Assembly: GCF_029167105.1 (NCBI RefSeq)
Contig: NZ_JARFML010000033.1
Coordinates: 1-64,000 of the forward strand
Direction: 5' to 3'
Source: Bradyrhizobium yuanmingense
GTDB taxonomy: Bacteria > Pseudomonadota > Alphaproteobacteria > Rhizobiales > Xanthobacteraceae
Length of the DNA: 64,000 bases
Shown in pieces: positions 43,597 to 52,947 of the stretch. The notes beneath the pieces are model-generated. The model saw nothing but the letters and a program-made list of their open reading frames with translations. It made no database searches and was not told where the DNA came from. The position numbers and the translations under genes were made by a program. Every line of letters begins with the position of its first letter. Position 1 is the stretch's first letter.

Positions 43597-43674
43597 GTCA
43601 CCTCCATCAATTCGCAGACATCGATGTAGGTGATACGTCTGGACGGGCCGAATCCCCCGTTCACTCTGCGCGGC

Positions 43675-44118
43675 TCAGCGAAAATAGCCGCCGACGAGTT
43701 GTCGGCGTCCTTTCGCTGAAATTCGTTCCAGCATCTCGACGAAGGTCGTGACGACGAGGTCACCAATCTTCACGCGCTTATCGCGGGCATCCTTCACGGC
43801 TGCCTCCAGCTCGGCCTTGTCGAGGTTCGTCTGCGCCGCCGTTTTCATCGCCTTCATCAATGCGAGCCGGTACTCGGCCTGGAGCGGGGCCAGCTCCGCC
43901 TCCTTGCCGCGATAGATGCTCCACAGGATCTCCGCGTCTTCCGCCGGAAGTCTCTCGGCGACACGCTCGATCATGCGCAGCGGCACGACCGCGCCCGGTC
44001 GAAAGCCGCCGGGCAGCAGCCATTGCGCCGAGACATAGGTGAACAGGACGACGTTGACGCACAGCGACAGCAGCATGAGCGCCCGCCAGGGGGTGGACCA
44101 TTCTCGCCAGAACTTCAT
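43675..44118 (-). CDS. Periplasmic heavy-metal sensor-like protein
   Basis: A 147-residue protein: a short cytoplasmic start, one membrane helix (ALMLLSLCVNVVLFTYVSA), then a helical periplasmic domain with the CnrX/ZraP-like hairpin (ERLPAEDAEILWSIYRGKEA, then LDKAELEAAVKDARD). Such proteins sense nickel, cobalt or zinc or act as periplasmic chaperones. The start overlaps the anti-sigma-like gene's stop by four bases (ATGA). It is the third gene of the ECF operon. Confidence 0.82.
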   Translation of the reverse strand: MKFWREWSTPWRALMLLSLCVNVVLFTYVSAQWLLPGGFRPGAVVPLRMIERVAERLPAEDAEILWSIYRGKEAELAPLQAEYRLALMKAMKTAAQTNLDKAELEAAVKDARDKRVKIGDLVVTTFVEMLERISAKGRRQLVGGYFR

Positions 44119-44543
44119 TGCACCGATCCATAGCCGATTGCGTAGATGTCGAAGACGCCACTCATGACGGACAGGGGGTCCGACGGCGCGTGGGCATAGG
44201 GCAGCGCTCCCGCCAGCCACACACCCACCATCACAGAGCAGGCGAGACTTGCGGCGGGAACGAGCGCCGGCCAGCGCAGCAGGCGCTGATGCCATGCCAG
44301 CCGATGCTGCTGCGGGATGGCGGCGAGCCTTTGCAGGACCAGAAAGCTCGAACGATCCGCCCTCGCCGTCTCGATCTCCGGGGCGATGGCAAGGAGCCGG
44401 TCGAAGCGCGACTGCTGGTCCAGGACCGCAGCACCTTCCGCCGTCGCCGCAATCCGCCGCGCGGCCTCGCGCGTCGGCGCGGGCCAGCGCTCGATGTCAC
44501 CTCCCCATGTCTCGGCCAATTGTCTGAACTGTTCGGGCGTCAT
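44115..44543 (-). CDS. Putative anti-sigma factor membrane protein
   Basis: A 142-residue protein with an N-terminal soluble domain (MTPEQFRQLAETWGGDIERW) and one membrane helix (PALVPAASLACSVMVGVWLAG near residues 92-112), followed by a short periplasmic tail. It is encoded directly after the ECF sigma gene with a four-base overlap, the standard place for its anti-sigma factor. No zinc-binding HxxxCxxC motif is present, so it is not a classical ZAS protein. The role is inferred from position and topology. Confidence 0.7.
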   Translation of the reverse strand: MTPEQFRQLAETWGGDIERWPAPTREAARRIAATAEGAAVLDQQSRFDRLLAIAPEIETARADRSSFLVLQRLAAIPQQHRLAWHQRLLRWPALVPAASLACSVMVGVWLAGALPYAHAPSDPLSVMSGVFDIYAIGYGSVQ

Positions 44544-45097
44544 ACGTGGCTCCCCGTCTGCTGTATTTTCTGAACATTTGCCTTGAGCGCCGAGCGGGCG
44601 CGGCCCAGCAGCGATTCGAACGCCTTGGCGCTGAGATTCATCGCGTTCGCCGCCTCCTCACCGCTCAATCCCTCCATGTGGAAGAGGGCGATCGCGCCGC
44701 GCTGCCGGTCCGACAGGCCGGCCATCGCGCGGTTGAGAAGGCGAAGCTCCTCATCGGCGATCAGCCGTTCGACGGCGTGCGGTCCCGTATCGGGCACATC
44801 GCCAGCCTCTTCGAGGGCCTGGAACGTTCGGCGCCGCGTGCGATCGAACGTCAGGTTGAGGACGATGCGGTAGAGCCAGGTCGTGAATTTCCCAACCTCT
44901 GGGTCGAAAGAGGCTGCGTGAGTCCAGACACGCATGAAGGCCTCCTGGCCGATGTCGTCGGCCTCGGCCGGGTCGCGCACGATCCGCTCCGCGACCCGCA
45001 GCGCCCGAGGCATATGGCGCCGCATGAGAACGCGAAACGCGTGCTGCCGCTGCGCCGAAACCTCCGCCATCAAGGCCTCATCCGATGGCTCTTCCAT
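44540..45097 (-). CDS. ECF-family RNA polymerase sigma factor
   Basis: A 185-residue sigma factor. Region 2 shows RIVRDPAEADDIGQEAFMRV with the -10-recognition helix, then WLYRIVLNLTFDRTRRR. Region 4 is LSDRQRGAIALFHMEGLSGEEAANAM with its helix-turn-helix near residues 128-165. The start MEEPSDEALMAEV at 45097 fits ECF length; a longer open frame adds 165 unrelated residues. It heads an operon with an anti-sigma-like protein and a periplasmic metal sensor, so it probably responds to an envelope metal signal. Confidence 0.92.
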   Translation of the reverse strand: MEEPSDEALMAEVSAQRQHAFRVLMRRHMPRALRVAERIVRDPAEADDIGQEAFMRVWTHAASFDPEVGKFTTWLYRIVLNLTFDRTRRRTFQALEEAGDVPDTGPHAVERLIADEELRLLNRAMAGLSDRQRGAIALFHMEGLSGEEAANAMNLSAKAFESLLGRARSALKANVQKIQQTGSHV

Positions 45098-45185
45098 CAC
45101 ATCGATCTGTTGCTCTGGCCTGCGGACATCGTAGCCGAGAATTGCGAACCGATCCTCCCGGGCAACAGCCGCCTCCAACCAGCGA

Positions 45186-45914
45186 TCAAAAGCGCCAATA
45201 GACTCCGGCGCGCACCGTGTGCGTGTCGAGCCTGGACTCGCGCGCGCCGAAAGTCGTCGCGCCGACCGTCTGTGCGGCCAGCGTCTTCGAGCCGTAATTG
45301 TCATAGAGATATTCGAGCCGGACCGAGGCCTGCGGTGCGAAGCGGAATTCCCCGCCGGCTCCGATCGACCAGCCGATTCGTGTTTCGCTCCAGCTCGCGA
45401 CGGCCCCGATCCCATTGTCGAACGCCTTGCTCTCGACGCCTGCGACGGCAAGGCCACCGGCGGCGAACAGCAGCGTGCGGTCGAAAGCATAGCCGATCCG
45501 TCCACGGAGGTGGCTGTTCCAATTGACCGCGGATTGAAGCTGCGTGACCGCCGGGGTCGGCGCAAAGCCGGTATCGATCGTCGCGCGCGCACCGACGAAG
45601 TTCACGTCGCCCTCGAGCCCGGCGACGATCCGGCCCCATTGCGCCGAGAAGCCCGCCGTTGCACCGACGATCGCGCCCTTCGGATCGACAAAGTGGAATT
45701 CACCCGTCGCCGGCAGCGAGATCTCGGAGCGGCCCGAAAGATAGCCGGCCTGAACGCCGAAATAGGGCCCTGCCCAGCTCAGCAGGGCTACCGAGGCCGC
45801 CTGCGGGGGCGGCGCTGCGGGCAGCCTCAGGTCGGCCGCTGCAGCGGCGCCGGCACCCGGGATGGCAGAACCGATCAACAGCGCGGCGAACGTCAGCCTA
45901 AATCTCGTTGTCAT
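45186..45914 (-). CDS. Outer-membrane beta-barrel protein (Omp25/31 type)
   Basis: A 242-residue outer-membrane protein. The signal MTTRFRLTFAALLIGSAIPG is followed by an Ala-rich stretch, then YFGVQAGYLSGRSEISLPA as the first strands. The barrel has repeated aromatic strands such as SVRLEYLYDNYGSKTLAAQ and ends THTVRAGVYWRF with the C-terminal aromatic residue used for membrane insertion. It belongs to the Omp31/Omp25 group common in rhizobia. It is upstream of the ECF operon on the same strand, about 90 bases before the sigma gene. Confidence 0.85.
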   Translation of the reverse strand: MTTRFRLTFAALLIGSAIPGAGAAAAADLRLPAAPPPQAASVALLSWAGPYFGVQAGYLSGRSEISLPATGEFHFVDPKGAIVGATAGFSAQWGRIVAGLEGDVNFVGARATIDTGFAPTPAVTQLQSAVNWNSHLRGRIGYAFDRTLLFAAGGLAVAGVESKAFDNGIGAVASWSETRIGWSIGAGGEFRFAPQASVRLEYLYDNYGSKTLAAQTVGATTFGARESRLDTHTVRAGVYWRF

Positions 45915-46072
45915 GCTCAAATTCCCAATATGAGACCGGCCCAGATTCGCCGCACATGACGAATACGGCCCGACCCGAACTTTCCTTCGCCTGAGCACGT
46001 CTTTTTTTCAGCGGCCCCGCCCTCACATTTCTTTGCCGTTACTTCGCCGATCGAGGCTGCTATGTCCCCGGC

Positions 46073-47500
46073 ATGACCGAGCTTTTGGATACCAAACAGC
46101 CGTACCGGGCACGCCTGGACGCAACGCAGAACCACCTTGCCGAGGAATTCGGCGAGACGCTGCGGCTCGCCGTGCCGCTCATGCTGACCCAGCTCGGGCA
46201 GATCGCGATGATCACGACAGATCTCGCGATGATCGGGCGGCTCGGCGAGGACGCGGTGGCCGCGGCGGCGCTGGCCCATACGGTCTATTTCGTCAGCTTC
46301 ACCTTCGGGCTCGGATTGACGTCCGCGGTGTCGCCGCTGGCGGCGCAGGCGTTCGGTGCCGGCGACGTCAGGCTGATCCGCCGCTCCTTGCGTGTCGGTC
46401 TGTGGGCCGCGCTGCTGATCTCGCTGCCGATGATGGCCTCGCCGCTCTATGGCGAGCAGATCCTGCTCACGCTCGGTCAAATGCCGCACTCGGCCGCGAT
46501 GGCACAGCACTACCTGAATGGCCTCGCCTGGGGCATCGCACCGGCGCTCGGATTCATCGCGCTGCGCAGCATGATGAGCGCGGTGAACCGGCCGCAGGCG
46601 CCACTGTGGATCACGCTGGCGGCGATCCCGGTCAATGCCGCGCTGGTCTATGCCCTGATCCACGGCCTGTTCGGTCTGCCCGAGCTCGGCCTGTTCGGCG
46701 CGGGGCTTGCGACCACGCTGGTCAATCTCGGCACCTTCCTCGCCGCGCTCGCGATCGCCGGGCTGCGCAAGCCGTTCGCGGACTATCATCCGCTCGCCCG
46801 CCTCTGGCGGATCGACTGGCCCTTGATGCGCCAGCTGATCGCGATCGGCGCGCCGATCTCGTTCTCGCTGCTGCTGGAATACGGCCTGTTCTCCTCGGCC
46901 GCGCTGCTGATGGGCCTGATCTCGACCACCGCGATTGCCGCGCACCAGATCGCGCTCCAGGTCACCGCGGTGCTGTTCATGGTGCCGCTCGGCATCGGCA
47001 TGGCGGCGACGGTGCGGGTCGGCCATGCCTTCGGCCGCAATGATCCGGCGGCGGTGAAGCGCGCAGGGCTCGTCGCAGCCGTGCTCGGCCTCGCGCTGGT
47101 CTCCGCGCTGACGATCGCCATCGTGATCGGTCGCTATCAGCTCGGCCGGCTGTTCTTCGGCGCCGGTAGCGAAAGTACGGCCACCGTCGAGCTGACGGCA
47201 ACGCTGCTGCTGGTCGGGGCCAGCTTCTTCATCGCCGACGGCCTGCAGACCATCATGGGCGGCGCGCTGCGGGGCATCAACGACACCAAGATGACCCTGC
47301 TGTTCGCCGCGATCGGCTATTGGGGCGTCTCTTTTCCCATCGGCTGGTTGCTGGCGTTCCACACAGGGCTGGGCGCGGTCGGCGTCTGGATCGGATTCTC
47401 GATCGGCACGTTCGTCTATGCCGGGCTCCTGATCTTGCGCTTCCGGATGCTACGCGCAAAATGGCGGGATGAAGGGAACGGTCCGCGAAGTCGCGCCTGA
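46073..47500 (+). CDS. MATE family efflux transporter
   Basis: A 475-residue inner-membrane transporter with twelve predicted helices, of the NorM branch. Blocks include LAVPLMLTQLGQIAMITTDL near the N terminus, FTFGLGLTSAVSPLAAQAFG and the C-terminal TIMGGALRGINDTKM. It exports cationic drugs or metabolites using Na+ or H+. A DUF2867-type frame starts 32 bases before its stop, so that broken gene was probably co-transcribed. It diverges from the porin gene. Confidence 0.9.
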   Translation: MTELLDTKQPYRARLDATQNHLAEEFGETLRLAVPLMLTQLGQIAMITTDLAMIGRLGEDAVAAAALAHTVYFVSFTFGLGLTSAVSPLAAQAFGAGDVRLIRRSLRVGLWAALLISLPMMASPLYGEQILLTLGQMPHSAAMAQHYLNGLAWGIAPALGFIALRSMMSAVNRPQAPLWITLAAIPVNAALVYALIHGLFGLPELGLFGAGLATTLVNLGTFLAALAIAGLRKPFADYHPLARLWRIDWPLMRQLIAIGAPISFSLLLEYGLFSSAALLMGLISTTAIAAHQIALQVTAVLFMVPLGIGMAATVRVGHAFGRNDPAAVKRAGLVAAVLGLALVSALTIAIVIGRYQLGRLFFGAGSESTATVELTATLLLVGASFFIADGLQTIMGGALRGINDTKMTLLFAAIGYWGVSFPIGWLLAFHTGLGAVGVWIGFSIGTFVYAGLLILRFRMLRAKWRDEGNGPRSRA

Positions 47501-47956
47501 AGTCGATGCCGATGCGCTGCTCGCCGGCGCGCAGTTCATCGACGCGTTTTGCGTGGACATCGGCGCCGCGGCGGTGAATGCCCGCGAAGCCTGCACCAGG
47601 ATGGTGCTGCACGGGCCCGCTGGATCGATGTGCTGCTGCGCCTGCGCAACATTCTGGTGAGGCCGTTCGGGCTGAAGACATCGGGCGAAGGCGCCCCGGC
47701 GCCGTACGGCCTGATCGGCCTGTTTCCGGTGCTGAGCGAGACGCCGGAGCAGCTGGTCGCGGGCTTCGATGATTCGCACCTCGATTTCCGCCTCGTGGTC
47801 GACGTTTCAGGCAATGCCGCGCGCCGCCATGTGACCTCGACCACGCTGGTGCGCACGCACAACCTGCTCGGCCGGACCTATCTTGCGCTGATCATGCCCT
47901 TCCACAAGCTCGTGGTCCGCAGCATGATGGGACGGATCGTGGAGCCTGTCCGATGA
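47469..47956 (+). pseudogene. Frameshifted DUF2867 family gene
   Basis: A DUF2867-type coding region is split over two frames. The first frame from ATG 47469 encodes MKGTVREVAPEVDADALLAG and continues to about GAREACTRMVLHG before running off. The second frame picks up at about 47612 with RWIDVLLRLRNILVRPFG and continues to SMMGRIVEPVR. The switch falls in 47601-47621 near ACGGGCCCGC and matches the loss of one base. The joined product would be about 160 residues, the family's normal length. A sequencing error cannot be excluded. Confidence 0.75.
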
Positions 47957-47991
47957 ACTGTGCGGGCCGACATTGAACGAACACGCCGTGT

Positions 47992-48486
47992 TCAGCCCAC
48001 CGGCCCTGCAGTCCAATTGTCGCCAGCGAGCGGACTGACTTTCACGTCAGGAATGACACCGAGGTCCATGCTCGGATCGAAATGGCGCATCGTTCGCTCA
48101 TTGAGGTCGATGATGCGGCCAGATCTTAGTGGTCCCACGTCGTTTATCTTGACGATGACCTTCTTGCCCACGGCCTCGACGAGAGCATATTTCGGCCTCG
48201 CGCCAAATTCGACCCCACCAAATTTCCGGCGCAGACTCGTCTTGATGGCAGCCGTCCAGGCGGAGGGATCATAACGTTCGCCGGAAGCCGTGTTCGGACC
48301 GCCCTCCTCCTTGCCAGGCTTGAACGGATTATAGGTGGACGCCGCGCCAATAATCGCATCGCCGGAGGCGGCATCGACGACGGCACTTGAGTGATCCCCA
48401 CGCGTTTCACTTCGAGCAACGGCAACAGAGAATGCAAGCGTAACCAGGGCGCCGCAAACTGCGGCGCTCGAGCGGAAGAGCATCAT
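47992..48486 (-). CDS. RlpA-like lytic transglycosylase domain protein
   Basis: A 164-residue exported protein. A signal (AAVCGALVTLAFSVAVARS) is followed by a double-psi beta-barrel like that of RlpA: ASTYNPFKPGKEEGGPNTAS with the conserved Tyr, GERYDPSAWTAA, and VIVKINDVGPLRSGRIIDLN carrying the catalytic-type Asp. RlpA cleaves naked glycan strands at the septum; many short relatives act in peptidoglycan turnover. No SPOR domain follows, so septal targeting is not evident. It converges with the DUF2867 remnant. Confidence 0.87.
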   Translation of the reverse strand: MMLFRSSAAVCGALVTLAFSVAVARSETRGDHSSAVVDAASGDAIIGAASTYNPFKPGKEEGGPNTASGERYDPSAWTAAIKTSLRRKFGGVEFGARPKYALVEAVGKKVIVKINDVGPLRSGRIIDLNERTMRHFDPSMDLGVIPDVKVSPLAGDNWTAGPVG

Positions 48487-48783
48487 AAGTCCTGTGATTT
48501 TTTAGATTGCCCGGTTCCAAAAACGCAAACGTGGTCAAGCGAACGCAGCAGCGTTCATCAACTTGCGCCGATCGTTTTGCGGATTCGAGCCAGCCCCTGG
48601 CTACGGAACCGTTGTGTGAACCGCAGTGGTCCTCACGTCGTGTTTAGCTTCCCGCCGATTAAGACAGAGATTGCGTCAGCAACATGACCCGATGGAACCT
48701 TGTGCATGCAGCGCCAGAACACGCAGGCAGCGACGACCGCTGAACTAGTGCTGTCGAAACGAGTCTACGAGGATACGCTCAAC

Positions 48784-49899
48784 TCACTCGGCAACGCGCA
48801 CCGATTTGTCGCTTGCTGCTTCGGACCATTCGCCGACCACGCGGTCGAGATCGCCGAGATTCTGGTGCATCTGCTCCAGGGAGAAGCCGAGCGCGAAGAA
48901 GCGCTCGGCGGTATCGCTCGCGTGGCCGCGGATCAGGCCGTCCTGACGGACGGACGCGACCGCCTCGGCGTAGTGCTGGAGCGCGACATGGACGGGATGG
49001 ATCGGCGGCGCGCCGGCGCCTTCACGCAACGCCGCGGCGGCCGAGCGCAGGAAGCGCGCGATCACGGTCGACACTTCCGTCAGCGGAGCAGCCAGCCGCA
49101 GCTGCACCTCGACCGGTAACGGCACCACCGTGGCACGGCCGATCATCACGACGTCATGGCGCAGCCGCAGGATGGTTCGCAGCAATGGGCCGGTGTCCGG
49201 ACCGCTCGACAGCCGCGCCGCGCGCTCACGCTCGGCTTCGGAGCCGATCGCATTCAGATTGACCATCGCGGTGCCGATGCCGTCCTGGATCCGGTGCAGC
49301 GCGTCGTTGTCGCGGCCGCGCGTGAGGCCTGCCAGCAGCTCGGCGAGGGCATCGGCGATCAATTCGAGCAGAACCGCCGCGCTGGCGCGGATCTGCCGCA
49401 CCGCGCGCGAGGGCAGCACCAGGAAGGAGACCAGCAATCCCGTGACGGCACCGACACCGACCTCGCTGACCCGATCGATCGCCGAGGTCAGAGGATCGGC
49501 ATGATGCAGGGTCGGAACCAGGAGCACGATCACGGCGGTGACCGTGGCGGCGCTGAGGCTCGGATTGATCGCGGCGATGAAGGCGAGCGGGGCGACGGAG
49601 AGGACCAAGAGGCCGAGCAGGCCCGCCTCGCTGGAATAGGGAATCAGGATGGCGATGGCGCCGCCATAGAGGGCGCCGCCGATGGTGCCGAGCATGTAGT
49701 CGCGCGTCGCCTTCAGCGAGCGGCCGACGCTCATCTGGGTCACGATCAGCGAGGTCAGCACCGCCCAGAGCGGCAGCAGCAGATGCAGCGCGGTCGCGAT
49801 CGCATAGGCCGCGGTCGCGGCGACGGTGACCCGGATCGCCAGCCCCAATTGCGTCCGCCGCGCCCGGACCCGGTCGAACAGCTGCCTTGCGCGCGTCAT
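48784..49899 (-). CDS. FUSC family (aromatic acid exporter) membrane protein
   Basis: A 371-residue inner-membrane protein. The N-terminal half has six predicted helices (VAATAAYAIATALHLLLPLW and VTQMSVGRSLKATRDYML are typical), and the C-terminal half is a cytoplasmic helical domain (VMVNLNAIGSEAERERA). It resembles half of AaeB/YccS-type exporters, which pump aromatic acids or act in envelope stress. No membrane-fusion partner gene is adjacent. It is divergent from the MmgE/PrpD gene. Confidence 0.85.
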   Translation of the reverse strand: MTRARQLFDRVRARRTQLGLAIRVTVAATAAYAIATALHLLLPLWAVLTSLIVTQMSVGRSLKATRDYMLGTIGGALYGGAIAILIPYSSEAGLLGLLVLSVAPLAFIAAINPSLSAATVTAVIVLLVPTLHHADPLTSAIDRVSEVGVGAVTGLLVSFLVLPSRAVRQIRASAAVLLELIADALAELLAGLTRGRDNDALHRIQDGIGTAMVNLNAIGSEAERERAARLSSGPDTGPLLRTILRLRHDVVMIGRATVVPLPVEVQLRLAAPLTEVSTVIARFLRSAAAALREGAGAPPIHPVHVALQHYAEAVASVRQDGLIRGHASDTAERFFALGFSLEQMHQNLGDLDRVVGEWSEAASDKSVRVAE

Positions 49900-50016
49900 A
49901 CGGAATATCCTGATCCTTTTCGCCTAAGCAAAAGCATGGCTGATCCCCGCCGACGCAAGGCCGCTTGAAAGGCCAAATCAGCCCGCCTAACTTGCGCGCC
50001 AAAACGAGGAAACACG

Positions 50017-51384
50017 ATGGCTCACGAAACCGCAACGCTCGCCGCTTATGTCTTCAATCTGAAATACCAGGATATTCCGGCCGAGGTGCTGGAGCGCGCC
50101 AAAGTGCTGACGTTGGACTTCCTCGGCAGCGCCATCCGGGCGCGGCGCGAGGCGGAATCGACCCCGTCGATGCTGAAGATGCTGGAAGCGCTGGCGCTCG
50201 ACGCCAGGGGCGAATCCACCGTGTTCGGCGATGCCAAGACCTGGACGCCGGCGGTGGCGGCGCTGCTCAACGGCGCGCTCGGCCACTCTCTCGATTTCGA
50301 CGACACCCACGCCGATTCCTCGCTGCATCCGAGCGCACCGGTGGTGCCGGCCGCCTTCGCCGTCGGCGAGATGGTCGGCGCCTCCGGGCGCGACGTGCTG
50401 ACGGCGATCGTTGCTGGCTATGAGGTCTGCTGCCGGCTCGGCAACGCGCTCGACCCGACCTCGCATTACGCACGCGGCTTCCACCCCACAGCGACGGCCG
50501 GCACCTACGGCGCTGCCGCCGCGGCCGGCAAGCTGTTCGGCCTCAGCGAGAAGCAGTTGATCGCCGCGTTCGGTGTCTCCGGCAGCCAGGCCGCGGGCTC
50601 GCTGCAATTTCTGGTCAACGGCGCCTGGAACAAGCGTTACCAAGTCGGCGCCGCCGCGATGAACGGCGTGATCGCCGCGACGCTGGCGCGCAACGATTTC
50701 ATCGGCGCGACCGAGTCGGTCGAGGGCAAGCACGGCCTGCTCGCCGGCTACACCGACGATGCGCATCCCGACAAGGCGGTGGCCGAGCTCGGCAAGACCT
50801 ATGAAACGATGAAGATCGGCGTGAAGCCCTATCCGAGCTGCCGCTACACCCATGCCGCGATCGACGCGCTGATCGCGATGCGGCGCGAGCACAATCTGAC
50901 GCCGGAGCAGGTCAAGCGCGTCGAGATCGGCCTGCACCGCAACGGCATCACGCTGACCGGCGACGCCGCGACCAAGCGGCACCCGCGCTCGATCGTCGGC
51001 GGCCAGTTCTCGATGTTCTTCACCGGCGCGCTCGCACTCGACCAGGGTTCATTCGGCTGGGACGATTACAACCGGCTCGGCGATGCCGCCATCGACGCGC
51101 TCGCCGACAAGTTCGACGTGGTGCAGGACGACCGGCTCGAGATCGGCCGCACCCATCCGTTTGGCGCGCGCGTGAGCATCACCACGGACGACGGCGTGCA
51201 CGAGCGGCTCTACGCCGATCCGTCCGGAGAGCCGACCTCGTTTCCGGATACGCAGGCGATGCAGCAGAAGTTTTTGACGCTGGCCCGCCCCGTGCTGAAC
51301 GCGCGCGCGGAGAAGTTCGCGGATGCGATCATGACGCTGGAGCGCTTCGACCGCGTGGCGCAGGCGACGGAATTGGGGAGGTAG
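50017..51384 (+). CDS. MmgE/PrpD family protein
   Basis: A 455-residue cytoplasmic protein of the MmgE/PrpD (2-methylcitrate dehydratase-like) superfamily. Visible blocks are LTLDFLGSAIRARREAEST, GHSLDFDDTHADSSLHPSAP and FHPTATAGTYGAAAAAGKLF, then KPYPSCRYTHAAIDALIAM in the second half. Members dehydrate 2-methylcitrate, isomerise iminodisuccinate, or decarboxylate cis-aconitate; the substrate here cannot be read. No methylcitrate-cycle genes are adjacent. It is followed by a family E repeat. Confidence 0.9.
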   Translation: MAHETATLAAYVFNLKYQDIPAEVLERAKVLTLDFLGSAIRARREAESTPSMLKMLEALALDARGESTVFGDAKTWTPAVAALLNGALGHSLDFDDTHADSSLHPSAPVVPAAFAVGEMVGASGRDVLTAIVAGYEVCCRLGNALDPTSHYARGFHPTATAGTYGAAAAAGKLFGLSEKQLIAAFGVSGSQAAGSLQFLVNGAWNKRYQVGAAAMNGVIAATLARNDFIGATESVEGKHGLLAGYTDDAHPDKAVAELGKTYETMKIGVKPYPSCRYTHAAIDALIAMRREHNLTPEQVKRVEIGLHRNGITLTGDAATKRHPRSIVGGQFSMFFTGALALDQGSFGWDDYNRLGDAAIDALADKFDVVQDDRLEIGRTHPFGARVSITTDDGVHERLYADPSGEPTSFPDTQAMQQKFLTLARPVLNARAEKFADAIMTLERFDRVAQATELGR

Positions 51385-51393
51385 GAGCATCTT

Positions 51394-51538
51394 CGCCTCT
51401 CCCCGCTTGCGGGGCGAGGCCGGAATCCAAGCGCAGCTTGGATTCCGGGTGAGGGATAGTCTCCGCGAATCCAACTCTCACCTCCCTTGCGGAGACTCCC
51501 CCTCACCCCGACCCTCTCCCCGCAAGCGGGGAAAGGGA
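51394..51538. repeat. Palindromic repeat, family E copy 3
   Basis: It starts CGCCTCTCCCCGCTTGCGGGG and ends CTCTCCCCGCAAGCGGGGA, with GGATTCCGGGTG inside. The right part overlaps the 3' end of the serine hydrolase gene. Confidence 0.85.
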
Positions 51539-52947
51539 GAAGAGGCGGCGCGCGTTGCCGCCACCACATCGCGCACGAGGTCGAACACGCCGTCCGCTTG
51601 CGGCGGTGCGTTTGGGGAACGTCCGAGCCGCACGATCACCAGCTGCTCCGACGGGATCACGATGGTGTACTGCCCCATCGTGCCCTTGGCGAAGAAGGCA
51701 TCGCGCGGCCAGCCGTGCTCCACGCGAAAGTTTGCGCCAAAGCTGTCGCCCCGGTTGGTCCAGAAACCGGCACCGATGCCGACCCAGGCATTCGGCGAGG
51801 CCGTCGCCGAATAGGTGACCCACCCTTCCGGCAGGATGCGCTTGCGGCCGGCAACACCGTCATCGAGATAGAGCTGGCCGAAGCGCGCCCAGTCGCGGGC
51901 GGAGGCGAGCATCTCGCTCGACCCTTCGATCGTGCCGGCGCCGTCGAGCTGGAGCACCACATTCCGCATGCCGAGCGGGGCGAACAATTCGCGGCGCGCA
52001 AAGCGTAGCGCGTCTTCCGGTGTGCCGCCGGCCGCATCGCGGATCAGATGCGAGAGAATGAGGGTGTTGCCGTCGTGATAATTCCATGCGGTGCCGGGCG
52101 CGGTTGCGAGCGGCATGCTCTCGGCATAGGCGGCCATGTCCTTCTCGACGAATTTCATCCGGTTGACCGGCTCGAAGGCGGAGCCGAGCGAGGCCTGCAA
52201 CGAGCTGCCGAGCGCAAGGCCCGCGGTGTGACGCAGCAACTGATCGACATTGATGGCATGGCGCGGATCGTCGGGATCTTTCCAGGCGGCGACCGGTGCG
52301 GGGCCGTCGAGCTTCAGCTTGCCCTGGCGCACCAGCACGCCGATCAGCGCCGAGACCACCGACTTGGTCATGGAGAAGCCGAGCAGCGGCGTCTCGGGTC
52401 CAATGCCGTCGGCGTAGCGTTCGGCGACGACGCGGCCGGCCTTCATCACGACGATGGCGCGGGTGTGGCGGTGAGGCGGCTGAGCGGGCTCGGCGAAGGC
52501 CCGGTCGAGCGCGGCGCCGAGTGAGGGGCTCTGCGGCGGCACGATCGCGGGGCCGGCGATCGCGGGCAGCAAAGTGGGCCGTTTGTCGTCAGGCGGCGGC
52601 TCGATCGGGACGATGCCGGCGCCGTGCTCGAGCGTGCAGCCGAGGCCTTCGCGATAGACGGCATGGCTGCGGCCGATGCCGAACAGCGTCACCGTGACAT
52701 CCTTGCGGACGCGGTCGACCCTGTACTCCATCGCCCAGTCGATCAGGCTCGCTCCTGGCATGGCATCCGTGGTCTCGGCGAAGTTGCGCCTGGGATCGAG
52801 GCCGGAGACGAACGTCTCGGCGCACAGGATGTCGGCGACGAAGCCGGTCGCGACCTTCGGCACGTCGCGAGCCCGGGCCGCGCCGAGCGCGAGGCCGGCT
52901 GTGGCGATGGCGGAGGCGACGAGGAGGATCTTGCGGCGGCGGGTCAC
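51478..52947 (-). CDS. Serine hydrolase of the beta-lactamase fold
   Basis: A 489-residue exported protein. The GTG at 52947 follows GGAG by seven bases; the N-terminal signal is RKILLVASAIATAGLALGAA. The SxxK motif is GFSMTKSVVSAL; YHDG provides the YxN-like element at WNYHDGNTL; a final HTG-like box is less clear. The family includes esterases and beta-lactamase class C relatives. The C terminus, PFPRLRGEGRGEGESPQGR, is encoded by a palindromic repeat, so the native end may have been replaced. An AraC regulator lies just upstream. Confidence 0.87.
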   Translation of the reverse strand: MTRRRKILLVASAIATAGLALGAARARDVPKVATGFVADILCAETFVSGLDPRRNFAETTDAMPGASLIDWAMEYRVDRVRKDVTVTLFGIGRSHAVYREGLGCTLEHGAGIVPIEPPPDDKRPTLLPAIAGPAIVPPQSPSLGAALDRAFAEPAQPPHRHTRAIVVMKAGRVVAERYADGIGPETPLLGFSMTKSVVSALIGVLVRQGKLKLDGPAPVAAWKDPDDPRHAINVDQLLRHTAGLALGSSLQASLGSAFEPVNRMKFVEKDMAAYAESMPLATAPGTAWNYHDGNTLILSHLIRDAAGGTPEDALRFARRELFAPLGMRNVVLQLDGAGTIEGSSEMLASARDWARFGQLYLDDGVAGRKRILPEGWVTYSATASPNAWVGIGAGFWTNRGDSFGANFRVEHGWPRDAFFAKGTMGQYTIVIPSEQLVIVRLGRSPNAPPQADGVFDLVRDVVAATRAASSPFPRLRGEGRGEGESPQGR

